Source: Labilithrix sp.
GTDB lineage: Bacteria; Myxococcota; Polyangia; Polyangiales; Polyangiaceae
Assembly: GCA_028287035.1 (NCBI GenBank)
Contig: JAQBQL010000135.1
Location: 1 to 32,356 of the forward strand
Length of the DNA stretch: 32,356 bases
Direction: 5' to 3'
Position numbers and translations under genes: made by a program. Below the pieces are notes generated by a model. It was not told the DNA's origin. It made no database searches and was given only the letters and a program-made list of their open reading frames with translations. Positions 24,991 through 32,356 of the stretch are shown one piece after another (position 1 is the first letter of the stretch; each line of letters begins with the position of its first letter).

Positions 24991-25119
24991 CTCCAGGGGT
25001 GGGGGCGGTCCCCCGAGCGCCCGATTCCAGCGCCGAGTTCCGCCGGGTTGCGCCGCGGGCACTGCCCGATCCACCTCCGGGGAATGAACGGCACGCATGG
25101 TGCGTCAGGAGCCTCCGTG

Positions 25120-25362
25120 ATGGCGAAGGTGCTCGAGAGGCGGTGGCTGCCGGTCCCGCGTGAACCCTGGACCCGTGTGCTGGTCGAGATGGCCGCGGTG
25201 AGCCGGAAGGACGGCGGCGTCGGCCTCCATGCGCTCGCCGAGCGCGCCGGCCTCGCGCACGAGCCGAGCATGACGGTGATCGTGAAGCGTCCGCCGCGGG
25301 CGCGGCTGCTCGATCCGCACGTGGAGGACGTCCTCGACGCCCTGCGCGCGCTCTGCGCCTGA
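25120..25362 (+). CDS. Small hypothetical protein
   Basis: An 80-aa orphan. ATG 25120 is preceded by CAGGAG at an 8-base distance. Nearly every third codon position is G or C, as in the neighbouring real genes. It reads MAKVLERRWLPVPREPWTRV, then a segment (GVGLHALAERAGLAHEPSMTV) whose spacing recalls half of a helix-turn-helix, and ends DALRALCA. No family is recognised, so a DNA-binding role is only a guess. It ends 10 nt before the stop of the convergent phosphoglycerol-transferase gene. Confidence 0.6.
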   Translation: MAKVLERRWLPVPREPWTRVLVEMAAVSRKDGGVGLHALAERAGLAHEPSMTVIVKRPPRARLLDPHVEDVLDALRALCA

Positions 25363-25372
25363 GACGCGCCGG

Positions 25373-27541
25373 TCAGCGGCGAAGGCGCGCGCGCGACTCG
25401 CAGCGACGAAGGTAGCCCTTCGTGAAGGACGAGAGCACGGCGGCCGGCCCGCGGAGGCTCGGGTTCAGCGTCAGCGCATCGCTGTCGTCGAACATGCGGT
25501 TCTTCGACGCGAAGGTCTCGACCTCGCCGGCGCCGTCGGCCCAGAACACGAACGCCGCCGAGTCGGTGCCCCACAGGCGCGCCGCGGGCCGCGCGGCGAA
25601 CGCGAACGACGGGCTCGTCGCCTGTCCGCCGTAGGTTTGGAAGCGCCACGGCGCAGGGATGCCGCGTAGCTGCGGGGAGCGCGCGAGCAGCGCCGTCACG
25701 AGCGAGGGTGCGTCGGCGAGCGAGACCGGCGTGGCACGCGCCGCCTCGTGGCCGGCGGCGAGGCGAGCGCGGAGGTCGGCGGGGCGCGCCGCGGTCGCGA
25801 CGAGCGCCTCGGGAACGAGCAGGACGAAGGGAACGTGCGCCCTTCCCTTCGCCTCGGCCGACCCGGGCCAGAGGCCGATCTCGCTGGTCGCGTGGTCGGC
25901 GGAGAGCACGACGAGGCTGCGCGAGGCAACGGGCGACCGTGCGATGGCGTCGAGGAGCTCACCAATGGCGTGGTCGGCATACGCGATGACGGTGAGCCGC
26001 GCGCAGTCGTCGGGCCTGGCGACCGGGCTCTTCGCGCACGCCTCGGCGGCCCGCGCCGCCACCGCGGGGGGCAGATCGGCGGGCGCGACGAACGGCGAGT
26101 GACCGCTCATCGTCAGGACGAAGTTGTATTGTGCACGCTCCGGCGCGTCGTGCGCGCGGGCCACCGCGTCGGCGAGGGCGGCGGCGTAGAGGGCGCGGTC
26201 GCTCACGCCATGCCAGCTCCCTCGCGGAAGGTCGGCGGGCAGGTCGGCGGCCTCGCGCGTCGTGACCCCGTGGTAGCGGAAGAACTCCTGCATCGCGTCG
26301 TACGCGAGGTCCGAGGCGTAGAACGCGCGCGTGTCGAAGCCGCCGTCGGCGAGCACGTCGGGCAGGCAGCGCAGCGGCACGTGCCCGAGATCGCGCGCGA
26401 GGGCGATGTCGAACGGGAGGCTGCCGACGCCGCACGTCAGCGACGACAGGTTCTGCGCGGTGCGGAAGCCGCCCTGGAAGGCGTGCGCAAAGGCGATGGC
26501 CGAGGGGTCGTCGTGAAGGGCGCTCGCGCGCGGGGTGAGGCCCGCGGGGGCGAGCGGGTTCAGGGCGTGCAGATCGTCGGCGCGGAAGCTCTCCATGGCG
26601 ACGTGCCAGACGATGACCGGCGGCGCGTCCGCGGCACGGCGGTCGAAGAGCCCCGCCGACACGTCCTCGAGCGCGTCGAGGAGCGGGGTCTCACCGCGCG
26701 GGCGATCGAGGGGGCGGGCGAGCGGGTGCGGACCCTCGCACGGCGCGTCGCGCTCGAAGGCGCGCAGCGCGGCGGCGCCCTCCGGCGGGTAGCCGAGGAT
26801 GTGGAGACCTTCCGCCAGCTCGGCGTCGCCGTACGACTGGCTGGCGAGCAGCTCGCGCATCCCGCCGGCGAGCGCCGCGCGGTCCCGGAACGGCAGGACG
26901 CCGATCGCGATCGTCTCGAGCGGCGACCGCGTCTCCAGGTACCCGCCGGTGCGCGGGAAGAGCAAGGCCCCGCAGCGCACCGCCGCCCCCGCGACGAGCA
27001 GCAGCCCGAGCGCCCCCGCCCAGAACCCGAGCACCCCGGTGCTCGTGGCGAACGTGAGAGGCGCCCGCCGCACGAAGAGGACGAGGAGCGACCCGGCGAG
27101 AGCGAGGGCGACGAGGCTGGCGATGCGGTACCGGTCGAGGCCGAGCGTCGGCAGCTGACCGAGCGCGAACGAGCGGCTCGCGAGCGCCACGCGCGTCTCG
27201 AGGTAGGTCGGGTAGAGCCCGCGCTCGAGGCGTGACTCGATGGCGGCGACCGAGAACATCCACGCGAGGATCACCGCCGAAGCGCCGGCCCCCGCGGCCA
27301 CCCAGCGCGCCGCCCGGGCCCGGCCGACGAAGCTCGCCGGGACCCCGATGACGAGCACGAGCAGCGGCCCGACGTAGAGCAGGTCACCGAGCAAGCTCGC
27401 CGCGAGGAGCTGCCCCCACGGTCGTCCGTGCAGCGCCTCGTGGAGCGCATAGACCCGCCGGCCCGGCACGCACGCGAGCAGCGCCAGCAGGACGGGGATC
27501 GCGCCGGCCCGCAGCCCGGCCGCGAACGCGCGGCGCCTCAC
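25373..27541 (-). CDS. LtaS/MdoB-like phosphoglycerol (sulfatase-fold) transferase
   Basis: A 722-aa inner-membrane protein with several N-terminal helices (up to about residue 190) and a large outward-facing alkaline-phosphatase-superfamily domain (about 300-640). Catalytic features match LtaS and MdoB/OpgB: metal-binding Glu317 in AMESF, the probable Thr361 nucleophile in FRTAQNLSS, WHGVSD, and Asp549-His550 in LSADHATSE. It would transfer phosphoglycerol or phosphoethanolamine-type groups, or cleave them, at the cell surface. GTG 27541 is chosen because it overlaps the stop of the upstream small membrane protein as GTGA. It is the last gene of a coupled operon with an ECF sigma factor, which suggests an envelope response. 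The substrate is inferred from the fold only. Confidence 0.82.
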   Translation of the reverse strand: MRRRAFAAGLRAGAIPVLLALLACVPGRRVYALHEALHGRPWGQLLAASLLGDLLYVGPLLVLVIGVPASFVGRARAARWVAAGAGASAVILAWMFSVAAIESRLERGLYPTYLETRVALASRSFALGQLPTLGLDRYRIASLVALALAGSLLVLFVRRAPLTFATSTGVLGFWAGALGLLLVAGAAVRCGALLFPRTGGYLETRSPLETIAIGVLPFRDRAALAGGMRELLASQSYGDAELAEGLHILGYPPEGAAALRAFERDAPCEGPHPLARPLDRPRGETPLLDALEDVSAGLFDRRAADAPPVIVWHVAMESFRADDLHALNPLAPAGLTPRASALHDDPSAIAFAHAFQGGFRTAQNLSSLTCGVGSLPFDIALARDLGHVPLRCLPDVLADGGFDTRAFYASDLAYDAMQEFFRYHGVTTREAADLPADLPRGSWHGVSDRALYAAALADAVARAHDAPERAQYNFVLTMSGHSPFVAPADLPPAVAARAAEACAKSPVARPDDCARLTVIAYADHAIGELLDAIARSPVASRSLVVLSADHATSEIGLWPGSAEAKGRAHVPFVLLVPEALVATAARPADLRARLAAGHEAARATPVSLADAPSLVTALLARSPQLRGIPAPWRFQTYGGQATSPSFAFAARPAARLWGTDSAAFVFWADGAGEVETFASKNRMFDDSDALTLNPSLRGPAAVLSSFTKGYLRRCESRARLRR

Positions 27542-27855
27542 TTCAGCGAGATGCCCATCGGGCCGAGCGCCAGGTAGACCGCCACGATGACCACCAGCAT
27601 CACGCCCGCGACGAGCGCGTAGTTCACGCGCGACTGCGACGTGCTCCACCCGTCGGCGTAGAACTTCCCCTTCGATCGCTGCCGCAGCTTCTTCTGCACC
27701 GACGCGAGCAGCAGGCGATCCTTCTCGGCGTCGTCGCCGCTCGCCGCGTCGGGGGGCACCTCGAGGGAGCGCTTCAGGAGCGCGCTCAGGGCCGGCACCT
27801 CGATCTCGGGGACACTCGAACGCTCGTCGGCGGGGGCCTTGGTCTCGTCGCTCAT
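27538..27855 (-). CDS. Small membrane protein coupled to the ECF sigma factor
   Basis: A 105-aa protein with an acidic N-terminal half (ADERSSVPEIEVPALSALL), a basic segment (VQKKLRQRSKGKFYADGW), and one membrane helix near the end (about VAGVMLVVIVAVYLALGPMG). It overlaps the sigma factor by ATGA and the transferase gene by GTGA. In this position one expects an anti-sigma factor: a cytoplasmic N-terminus with a single membrane helix fits, but no zinc-finger anti-sigma motif (HxxxCxxC) is present. I have seen similar small proteins after sigma genes in myxobacteria, though I cannot name a family. Confidence 0.7.
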   Translation of the reverse strand: MSDETKAPADERSSVPEIEVPALSALLKRSLEVPPDAASGDDAEKDRLLLASVQKKLRQRSKGKFYADGWSTSQSRVNYALVAGVMLVVIVAVYLALGPMGISLK

Positions 27856-28535
27856 CCGATCTTCTCCCCGAGCTCCCGCTCCACGAGCTCCTTCAGCTGG
27901 GCCCGCGCGCGGAAGATCCTGCTCTTCACGGTTCCCTGCGCGAGCCCGGTGATCTGCTCGATCTCCTCGTAGCTCATCTCCTCGACGTCGCGCAGGATGA
28001 GACACTCCCGGAAGGCCGGGTCGATCTTCATGATCGCGTCCTGGACGATCTTCTCGACCTGACGGCCGGCCATCGCCTCGTCGGGGCGCGCGATGTGGCT
28101 CACGTTGGACGTGCCGCCGTCGCCGAGGGGCATCCGCTCCGCCACCGCTTCGAGCTCGTCCTGCTCGTTGGAGTGGCGCACGCGGAGGTACTTCGAGCGA
28201 TTTTTGCAGAGGTTCACGGCGATCCGGTAGATCCACGTCGAGAGCTTCGACTCGCCGCGGAAGGTGCCGATGGCCTTGAAGACCTGGACGAAGACCTCCT
28301 GCGTGAGATCCTCTGCCTCGGCGCGGTTGCCGAGCATGCGGAGAACGAGCGCAGAGACGCGGCGCCCGTACGTCGTGACGAGCTCGTTGAAGGCGCGTTC
28401 GTCACGCGCGATGAGGCGCTCGATCAGCTTTGCTTCGAGGTCTTCAGGCAGCGCCACGTCCGCCCATGGTGCAACAGGTTCGTCGAGGAGTGCAAAGTCA
28501 CGCTCGGAGAGCGGCCTGTGGCCCCACGCTGGCAT
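27852..28535 (-). CDS. ECF RNA polymerase sigma factor
   Basis: A 227-aa group IV sigma factor. Region 2 (about 50-120) has AFNELVTTYGRRVSALVLRML, then EAEDLTQEVFVQVFKAIGTF and STWIYRIAVNLCKNR, for -10 recognition and core binding. Region 4 (about 165-220) has ECLILRDVEEMSYEEIEQIT and TVKSRIFRARAQL, the helix-turn-helix for the -35 element. The ATG at 28535 is chosen as the nearest start before the conserved part; a ~45-residue lead-in precedes region 2. Upstream extensions of the frame would cover the promoter region of the divergent glycosidase gene. It heads the operon with the small membrane protein and the LtaS/MdoB-like enzyme. Confidence 0.9.
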   Translation of the reverse strand: MPAWGHRPLSERDFALLDEPVAPWADVALPEDLEAKLIERLIARDERAFNELVTTYGRRVSALVLRMLGNRAEAEDLTQEVFVQVFKAIGTFRGESKLSTWIYRIAVNLCKNRSKYLRVRHSNEQDELEAVAERMPLGDGGTSNVSHIARPDEAMAGRQVEKIVQDAIMKIDPAFRECLILRDVEEMSYEEIEQITGLAQGTVKSRIFRARAQLKELVERELGEKIG

Positions 28536-28606
28536 CGGTCGTCGGGGCGGACAGGAAGGCCTCCGCAAAGTTCCGGGCGCCGCCGCGGGGACGGTGCTCC
28601 GCGGAA

Positions 28607-28620
28607 ATTGCCGCAGCAAT
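28607..28620. promoter_or_regulatory. Palindrome between the divergent sigma and GH13 genes
   Basis: ATTGC-CGCA-GCAAT is a perfect 5+4+5 inverted repeat in the 136-nt divergent intergenic region. A TTGACG (28650-28655) lies close to the GH13 start. It could be an operator shared by both genes; no known consensus is matched. Confidence 0.3.
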
Positions 28621-28671
28621 CGCGACGTTTCAGCGTGGGCGCCTGGCGATTGACGCGCTACTCCTCGGGGT

Positions 28672-31600
28672 ATGCACGCCCGGAAGTCGGCCCGCGACCA
28701 GTATTTCCCTTCGCCGTTCGACGACGTCTTCTTCGCTCCTCGCGGGGACATCGCCTTCAAGGGCACCGGTGACGCGCGGCGCTTCGCCGACAAGATCAAC
28801 GCGCGCGACGGTCGCCACGGCGAGCACGCGCTCCGGCCCGCCGAGCTCGCCGCGATGGCGCTGGTGCACGAGATCCTGCACGCGGTCCTCGGCGTCTATC
28901 GCAAGCAGCACCCGGCAAGCTTCGCCGCGCTGCAGGCCCGGCTCGGTGAGCGGCTGGGCGGCGCCGCGCGGAGCACGCGTCTCGACTTCCTGCGGCACTT
29001 CCCGACGCCCGGCATCTACCGGCGCCAGGTCGCGAACGAGGGCGACGAGACGCCCGAGACGTACCTCGCGACCGGCGGGCAGTCCGCGGAGGACGAGATC
29101 ACCGAGGAGGTGATCCTCCTCTGGTTGACCAACCAGAACCCCGCGTACGAGCCCGTCCGGCCGCTCATCACCGACGAGGACATGGGGCCCGAGTACAAGG
29201 CGTTCGTCGGCGAGGCCGAGAGCTACTTCCGCGAGGACCGCGGCTTCGGGCCGAACGGCGAGAAGCTCCTCGACCTGCTGCTCGCGCCGAGCCGCGCCGC
29301 ACCGCATTCGATCCTCGATCAGCTGAAGTTCATCGAGGGCACGTGGGCCGAGGCGCTCAACCTGGGCGAGCTCGGGCTGACGCGCCGCGTGCTCTGGGCG
29401 CGCGACTTCCTGAGCGAGGAAGGCAAGTACTTCACGCGCGGCGGCCCCGGTCCCGGCGCGCCGAAGGCCGAGGCGATGCGCTTCGAGCGCACCCCGGAGG
29501 AGGAGCCGAAGCGCTTCAGCGCCGACCTCGCGTGGATGCCGCGCGTCGTGCTCGTCGCGAAGACGGTGTTCGTGTGGCTCGATCAGCTGTCGAAGAAGTA
29601 CGGGCGCACCATCGAGCGCCTCGACGAGATCCCCGACGAGGAGCTCGATCTGCTCGCGTCGCGCGGCTTCACCGGCCTGTGGCTCATCGGGCTCTTCGAG
29701 CGGAGCATCGCGTCGCGCAAGATCAAGCAGATGCGCGGCGACGCCGAGGCCGTCGCCTCCGCCTACTCGCTCATGCGCTACGACATCGCCGCCGAGCTCG
29801 GTGGATACCCCGCCTACCAGAGCCTGCGCGAGCGCGCGTGGCAGCGGGGCATCCGGCTCGCCGCCGACATGGTGCCGAACCACGTCGGCATCGACGCCGA
29901 CTGGGTCATCCAGCATCCGGAGTGGTTCCTCCAGACCCCGCAGCCGCCGTTCCCCGGCTACAAGTTCACGGGGCCCGATCTCTCGGAGGACCCGCGCGTC
30001 GGCGTCTACATCGAGGACGGCTACTGGAACAAGACCGACGCGGCGGTCGTCTTCCGCCGGCACGATCGCCAGACCAACGAGGACCGCTTCCTCTACCACG
30101 GCAACGACGGCACGAGCATGCCGTGGAACGACACCGCGCAGCTCGATTACACGCGCGCCGAGGTCCGGCATGCCGTCATCGAGACCATCCTGCACGTCGC
30201 GCGGATGTTCCCGATCATCCGCTTCGACGCGGCGATGACGCTCGCCAAGCGCCACTTCTCGCGCCTGTGGTTCCCGCTGCCCGGCTCGGGCGGCGCGATC
30301 CCGTCGCGCTCCGACTACGCGATGACCCAGGAGGAGTTCGAGCACGTCTTCCCCGTCGAGTTCTGGCGCGAGGTCGTCGACACCGTCGCGGCGCGCGCGC
30401 CGGACACGCTGCTCCTCGCCGAGGCCTTCTGGATGATGGAGGGCTACTTCGTCCGCAGCCTCGGCATGCACCGCGTCTACAACAGCGCGTTCATGAACAT
30501 GATGAAGCGCGAGGAGAACGCGAAGTACCGGGAGACGATCAAGAACGTCCTCGACTTCGAGCCGGAGATCCTCGAGCGCTTCGTCAACTTCATGAACAAC
30601 CCCGACGAGGAGACGGCCGTCGAGCAGTTCGGGGGCGACGACAAGTACTTCGGCGTGTGCGTCGTGATGTGCACGATGCCCGGCCTGCCGATGTTCGGGC
30701 ACGGCCAGGTCGAGGGCCTGCACGAGAAGTACGGGATGGAGTACCGCCGCCCGAAGCTCGACGAGCACCCGAGCCAGTCGCTCGTGGAGCGCCACGAGCG
30801 CGAGGTCTTCCCCGTCATCAAGAAGCGGTACCTCTTCAGCAACGTCGCGGAGTTCTCGCTCTTCGACTTCGTGACCGAGGAGGGCCACGTCGACGAGGAC
30901 GTGTACGCGTACGCCAACGGCGTCGGCGAGGAGCGGGCGCTCGTCCTCTACAACAACAAGTTCAAGGACACGCGCGGCCGGATCCTCCGCAGCATGCCGA
31001 CGCGCCGCGCGGACGGGCACGCGACGGCACGCACCGCGGCCGAGGCGATGGGCGTCGCGGGCGCCGGAGGCGAGTGGCTCGTCTTCCGGGACATCGCGAA
31101 GGGGCTCGACTACCTGCGGCCGCTCGGCGAGATCGAGGGCGGCTTCTCGTGGGAGCTCGGCGCGTTCAAGTACCACGTGCTCACCGAGTTCCGCACCGTG
31201 ACCGCGTCCGCCGAGATGCCGTACCACGAGCTCGCCGCGGAGATCGGGCGGCGCGGGGTGCCTTCGCTCGCGCGGGCAATGGTGATGCTGCGCTACCGCC
31301 CGGTGCACGCGCCGCTGCGTGACGCCGCCTCGACCGCGCACCTCGCCTACCTGGCCGGCGGCTGGGATCCGAAGACGAAGGCGCCCACGAAGGCGGCGCT
31401 GACCGCCCTCGAGCAGCGCCTCGGCTACCTGGGCGACGGGCTCGCGTACATGCGTCCCGACGTGACGCTCGATCGCGAGGAGCCGCTCGCCGTCCTGCGC
31501 AAGCGGTACGCGAAGATCCTGAGCCTCGCGAACGCCGAGGCCACGGACCGAGCCGCCATCCACGAGCGCGGCGCCGCCGGCGGGATCGCGAAGGCGGCAG

Positions 31601-32356
31601 GCGCGTCGGAGGCGTCGGACGGCACCGGCAAGCCCTCCGTCGCACCGGCGAAGCCCACCGGCGTCGTGGCGAAGCTGGCGAGCGTCGTCGCCAAGCTCAC
31701 CGGCTCCGCCCCGAAGACGGACGCGCCCAAGGCGGACGCTGCCATCGCCGCCGACGCAGAGCCCCCCGCCTCGGAGGCGGAGGCCGCGAAGCCCTCCAGC
31801 GCGCCGCCCAGCCTTCCGGCCGTGGACACGGCGCTGCTCGTCGCCTGGGCCGAGGTGGAGGCGGTCCTCGACCTCCTCGCCCAGGTCGAGCCGAACAAGA
31901 AGCGCGCGGACCTCGTGACCGACTGGGAGCTCGCGCTTCCGCTCGGCGAGTCGCTGGGCCGCGACGGCGACGACACGGACGCCGCCGCACATCGGCGGGC
32001 CGCCCTCGTGCTCGTCGCGGCGACGCTGCCCGCCGGGCCGCTGCGCGAGAGCATGGCCGCTGCCCTCGAGGACGATCTCGGGCGGGCGCTCCTCGGCGTC
32101 CACCATGCGGGCGGCGAGACGTGGCTGCACAAGGAGTCGTTCGAGGAGCTCGCGCGGCTGCTCGCCCACCGCGAGGCGGTCGAGGGCATCGCGAGCCTCG
32201 CGATGGCCGAGCGCGAGGTGCTCGACGTCACCGGCGTCGCGGCGACCTCCGGCTACAAGGCGGGCGTCATCGCCGACGCGCTGGGTGCGACGAGGAGCGC
32301 GGCGCGGCCGGCGAGCGGCGGCGCGGGCGCCGCGGAGACGGCCGGCGCGGGGACGG
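28672..32356 (+). CDS. Large GH13 alpha-amylase-family protein (3' end outside the window)
   Basis: An open frame of 1228 codons without a stop, cut by the window edge. The first ~320 residues form a unique helical N-terminal region. The GH13 barrel follows, with region I DMVPNH (399-404), region II IRFDAAMTL (nucleophile Asp519), region III LLAEAF (acid Glu584) and region IV MNNPDEE (Asp645). The usual NHD of region IV reads NPD, with Pro644 in place of His. After about residue 960 comes an alanine-, proline- and lysine-rich linker and another helical region. The substrate could be a glycogen- or trehalose-type glucan. There is no signal peptide, so it is probably cytoplasmic. The start is firm: an in-frame TGA lies 18 nt upstream of ATG 28672. 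The DNA from 28536 to 28671 is the divergent promoter region. Confidence 0.88.
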   Translation, partial: MHARKSARDQYFPSPFDDVFFAPRGDIAFKGTGDARRFADKINARDGRHGEHALRPAELAAMALVHEILHAVLGVYRKQHPASFAALQARLGERLGGAARSTRLDFLRHFPTPGIYRRQVANEGDETPETYLATGGQSAEDEITEEVILLWLTNQNPAYEPVRPLITDEDMGPEYKAFVGEAESYFREDRGFGPNGEKLLDLLLAPSRAAPHSILDQLKFIEGTWAEALNLGELGLTRRVLWARDFLSEEGKYFTRGGPGPGAPKAEAMRFERTPEEEPKRFSADLAWMPRVVLVAKTVFVWLDQLSKKYGRTIERLDEIPDEELDLLASRGFTGLWLIGLFERSIASRKIKQMRGDAEAVASAYSLMRYDIAAELGGYPAYQSLRERAWQRGIRLAADMVPNHVGIDADWVIQHPEWFLQTPQPPFPGYKFTGPDLSEDPRVGVYIEDGYWNKTDAAVVFRRHDRQTNEDRFLYHGNDGTSMPWNDTAQLDYTRAEVRHAVIETILHVARMFPIIRFDAAMTLAKRHFSRLWFPLPGSGGAIPSRSDYAMTQEEFEHVFPVEFWREVVDTVAARAPDTLLLAEAFWMMEGYFVRSLGMHRVYNSAFMNMMKREENAKYRETIKNVLDFEPEILERFVNFMNNPDEETAVEQFGGDDKYFGVCVVMCTMPGLPMFGHGQVEGLHEKYGMEYRRPKLDEHPSQSLVERHEREVFPVIKKRYLFSNVAEFSLFDFVTEEGHVDEDVYAYANGVGEERALVLYNNKFKDTRGRILRSMPTRRADGHATARTAAEAMGVAGAGGEWLVFRDIAKGLDYLRPLGEIEGGFSWELGAFKYHVLTEFRTVTASAEMPYHELAAEIGRRGVPSLARAMVMLRYRPVHAPLRDAASTAHLAYLAGGWDPKTKAPTKAALTALEQRLGYLGDGLAYMRPDVTLDREEPLAVLRKRYAKILSLANAEATDRAAIHERGAAGGIAKAAGASEASDGTGKPSVAPAKPTGVVAKLASVVAKLTGSAPKTDAPKADAAIAADAEPPASEAEAAKPSSAPPSLPAVDTALLVAWAEVEAVLDLLAQVEPNKKRADLVTDWELALPLGESLGRDGDDTDAAAHRRAALVLVAATLPAGPLRESMAAALEDDLGRALLGVHHAGGETWLHKESFEELARLLAHREAVEGIASLAMAEREVLDVTGVAATSGYKAGVIADALGATRSAARPASGGAGAAETAGAGT

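Noticed and set aside
22458..25649. A 1063-residue open frame on the minus strand across the PP2C and MFS genes
   Set aside because: Its translation is Arg/Asp/His-rich shadow sequence opposite well-recognised genes on the plus strand.
28630..32169. An 1179-residue open frame on the minus strand opposite the GH13 gene
   Set aside because: The plus strand carries all four GH13 regions in order. The antisense frame has only biased shadow composition.
1..32356. CRISPR arrays, rRNA genes, prophage genes or classical insertion sequences
   Set aside because: No regularly spaced repeats, rRNA, integrase, capsid or DDE transposase coding sequence was seen.

Overview
This is a high-GC bacterial chromosome segment (third codon positions almost all G or C). 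It most likely comes from a myxobacterium-like member of the Myxococcota. This is an inference from the style of the PP2C phosphatase, of the ECF sigma factor with its small membrane partner, and of several orphan membrane proteins; no rRNA is present to confirm it. Most of the window is housekeeping or regulatory. One compact accessory element stands out.

Layout. 1-2801 (minus strand): an envelope-sugar cluster with the start of a probable methyltransferase, a membrane polyprenyl-phosphate-type glycosyltransferase, a GalE-like epimerase and a second methyltransferase. 2844-3022: a tRNA-Lys(CTT) unit with promoter and terminator. 3053-5429 (minus): a DUF6918-type gene and a RecQ-type helicase. 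5598-7865: a FadJ-like bifunctional beta-oxidation protein with a TetR-type palindrome in front. About 7971-9618: a 1.65-kb element made of one DUF222-HNH nuclease gene between two ~190-bp inverted repeats. 9716-11014: purB. 11024-12435 (minus): a GT2 glycosyltransferase and a small membrane protein. 12469-19150: a complete phosphate regulon, phoB-phoR-pstS-pstC-pstA-pstB-phoU, translationally coupled through most of its length. 19152-21656 (minus): a TetR regulator, argH and a His-rich single-span membrane protein. 21754-25362 (plus): an HtrA-like pseudoprotease with a PDZ domain, a PP2C phosphatase, an MFS exporter and an 80-aa orphan. 25373-28535 (minus): an ECF sigma factor, a small membrane protein and an LtaS/MdoB-like phosphoglycerol transferase in one coupled operon. 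28672-end: a large GH13 glycosidase-family protein, cut by the window edge.

The most interesting feature is the 7971-9618 element. Its two arms are near-identical inverted copies of each other. Each arm is also an imperfect palindrome that can extrude as a nested hairpin or cruciform of about 147 nt, with conserved stems and a divergent loop. The single gene between them encodes a DUF222-HNH nuclease whose last ~50 residues resemble the C-terminal domain III of RuvA, the part of the Holliday-junction protein that contacts RuvB. A nuclease carrying a RuvA-like tail, bounded by sequences able to form four-way junctions, suggests a self-contained mobile or homing system that works on branched DNA. 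The sequence features are visible here; the mechanism is inference.

Other points worth a look are an HtrA-like protein that has lost its catalytic His and Ser, a FadJ-like protein with Asp in place of the second hydratase Glu, a GH13 protein with NPD in place of NHD, and a RecQ in which the zinc cysteines follow, rather than precede, a winged-helix-like region.
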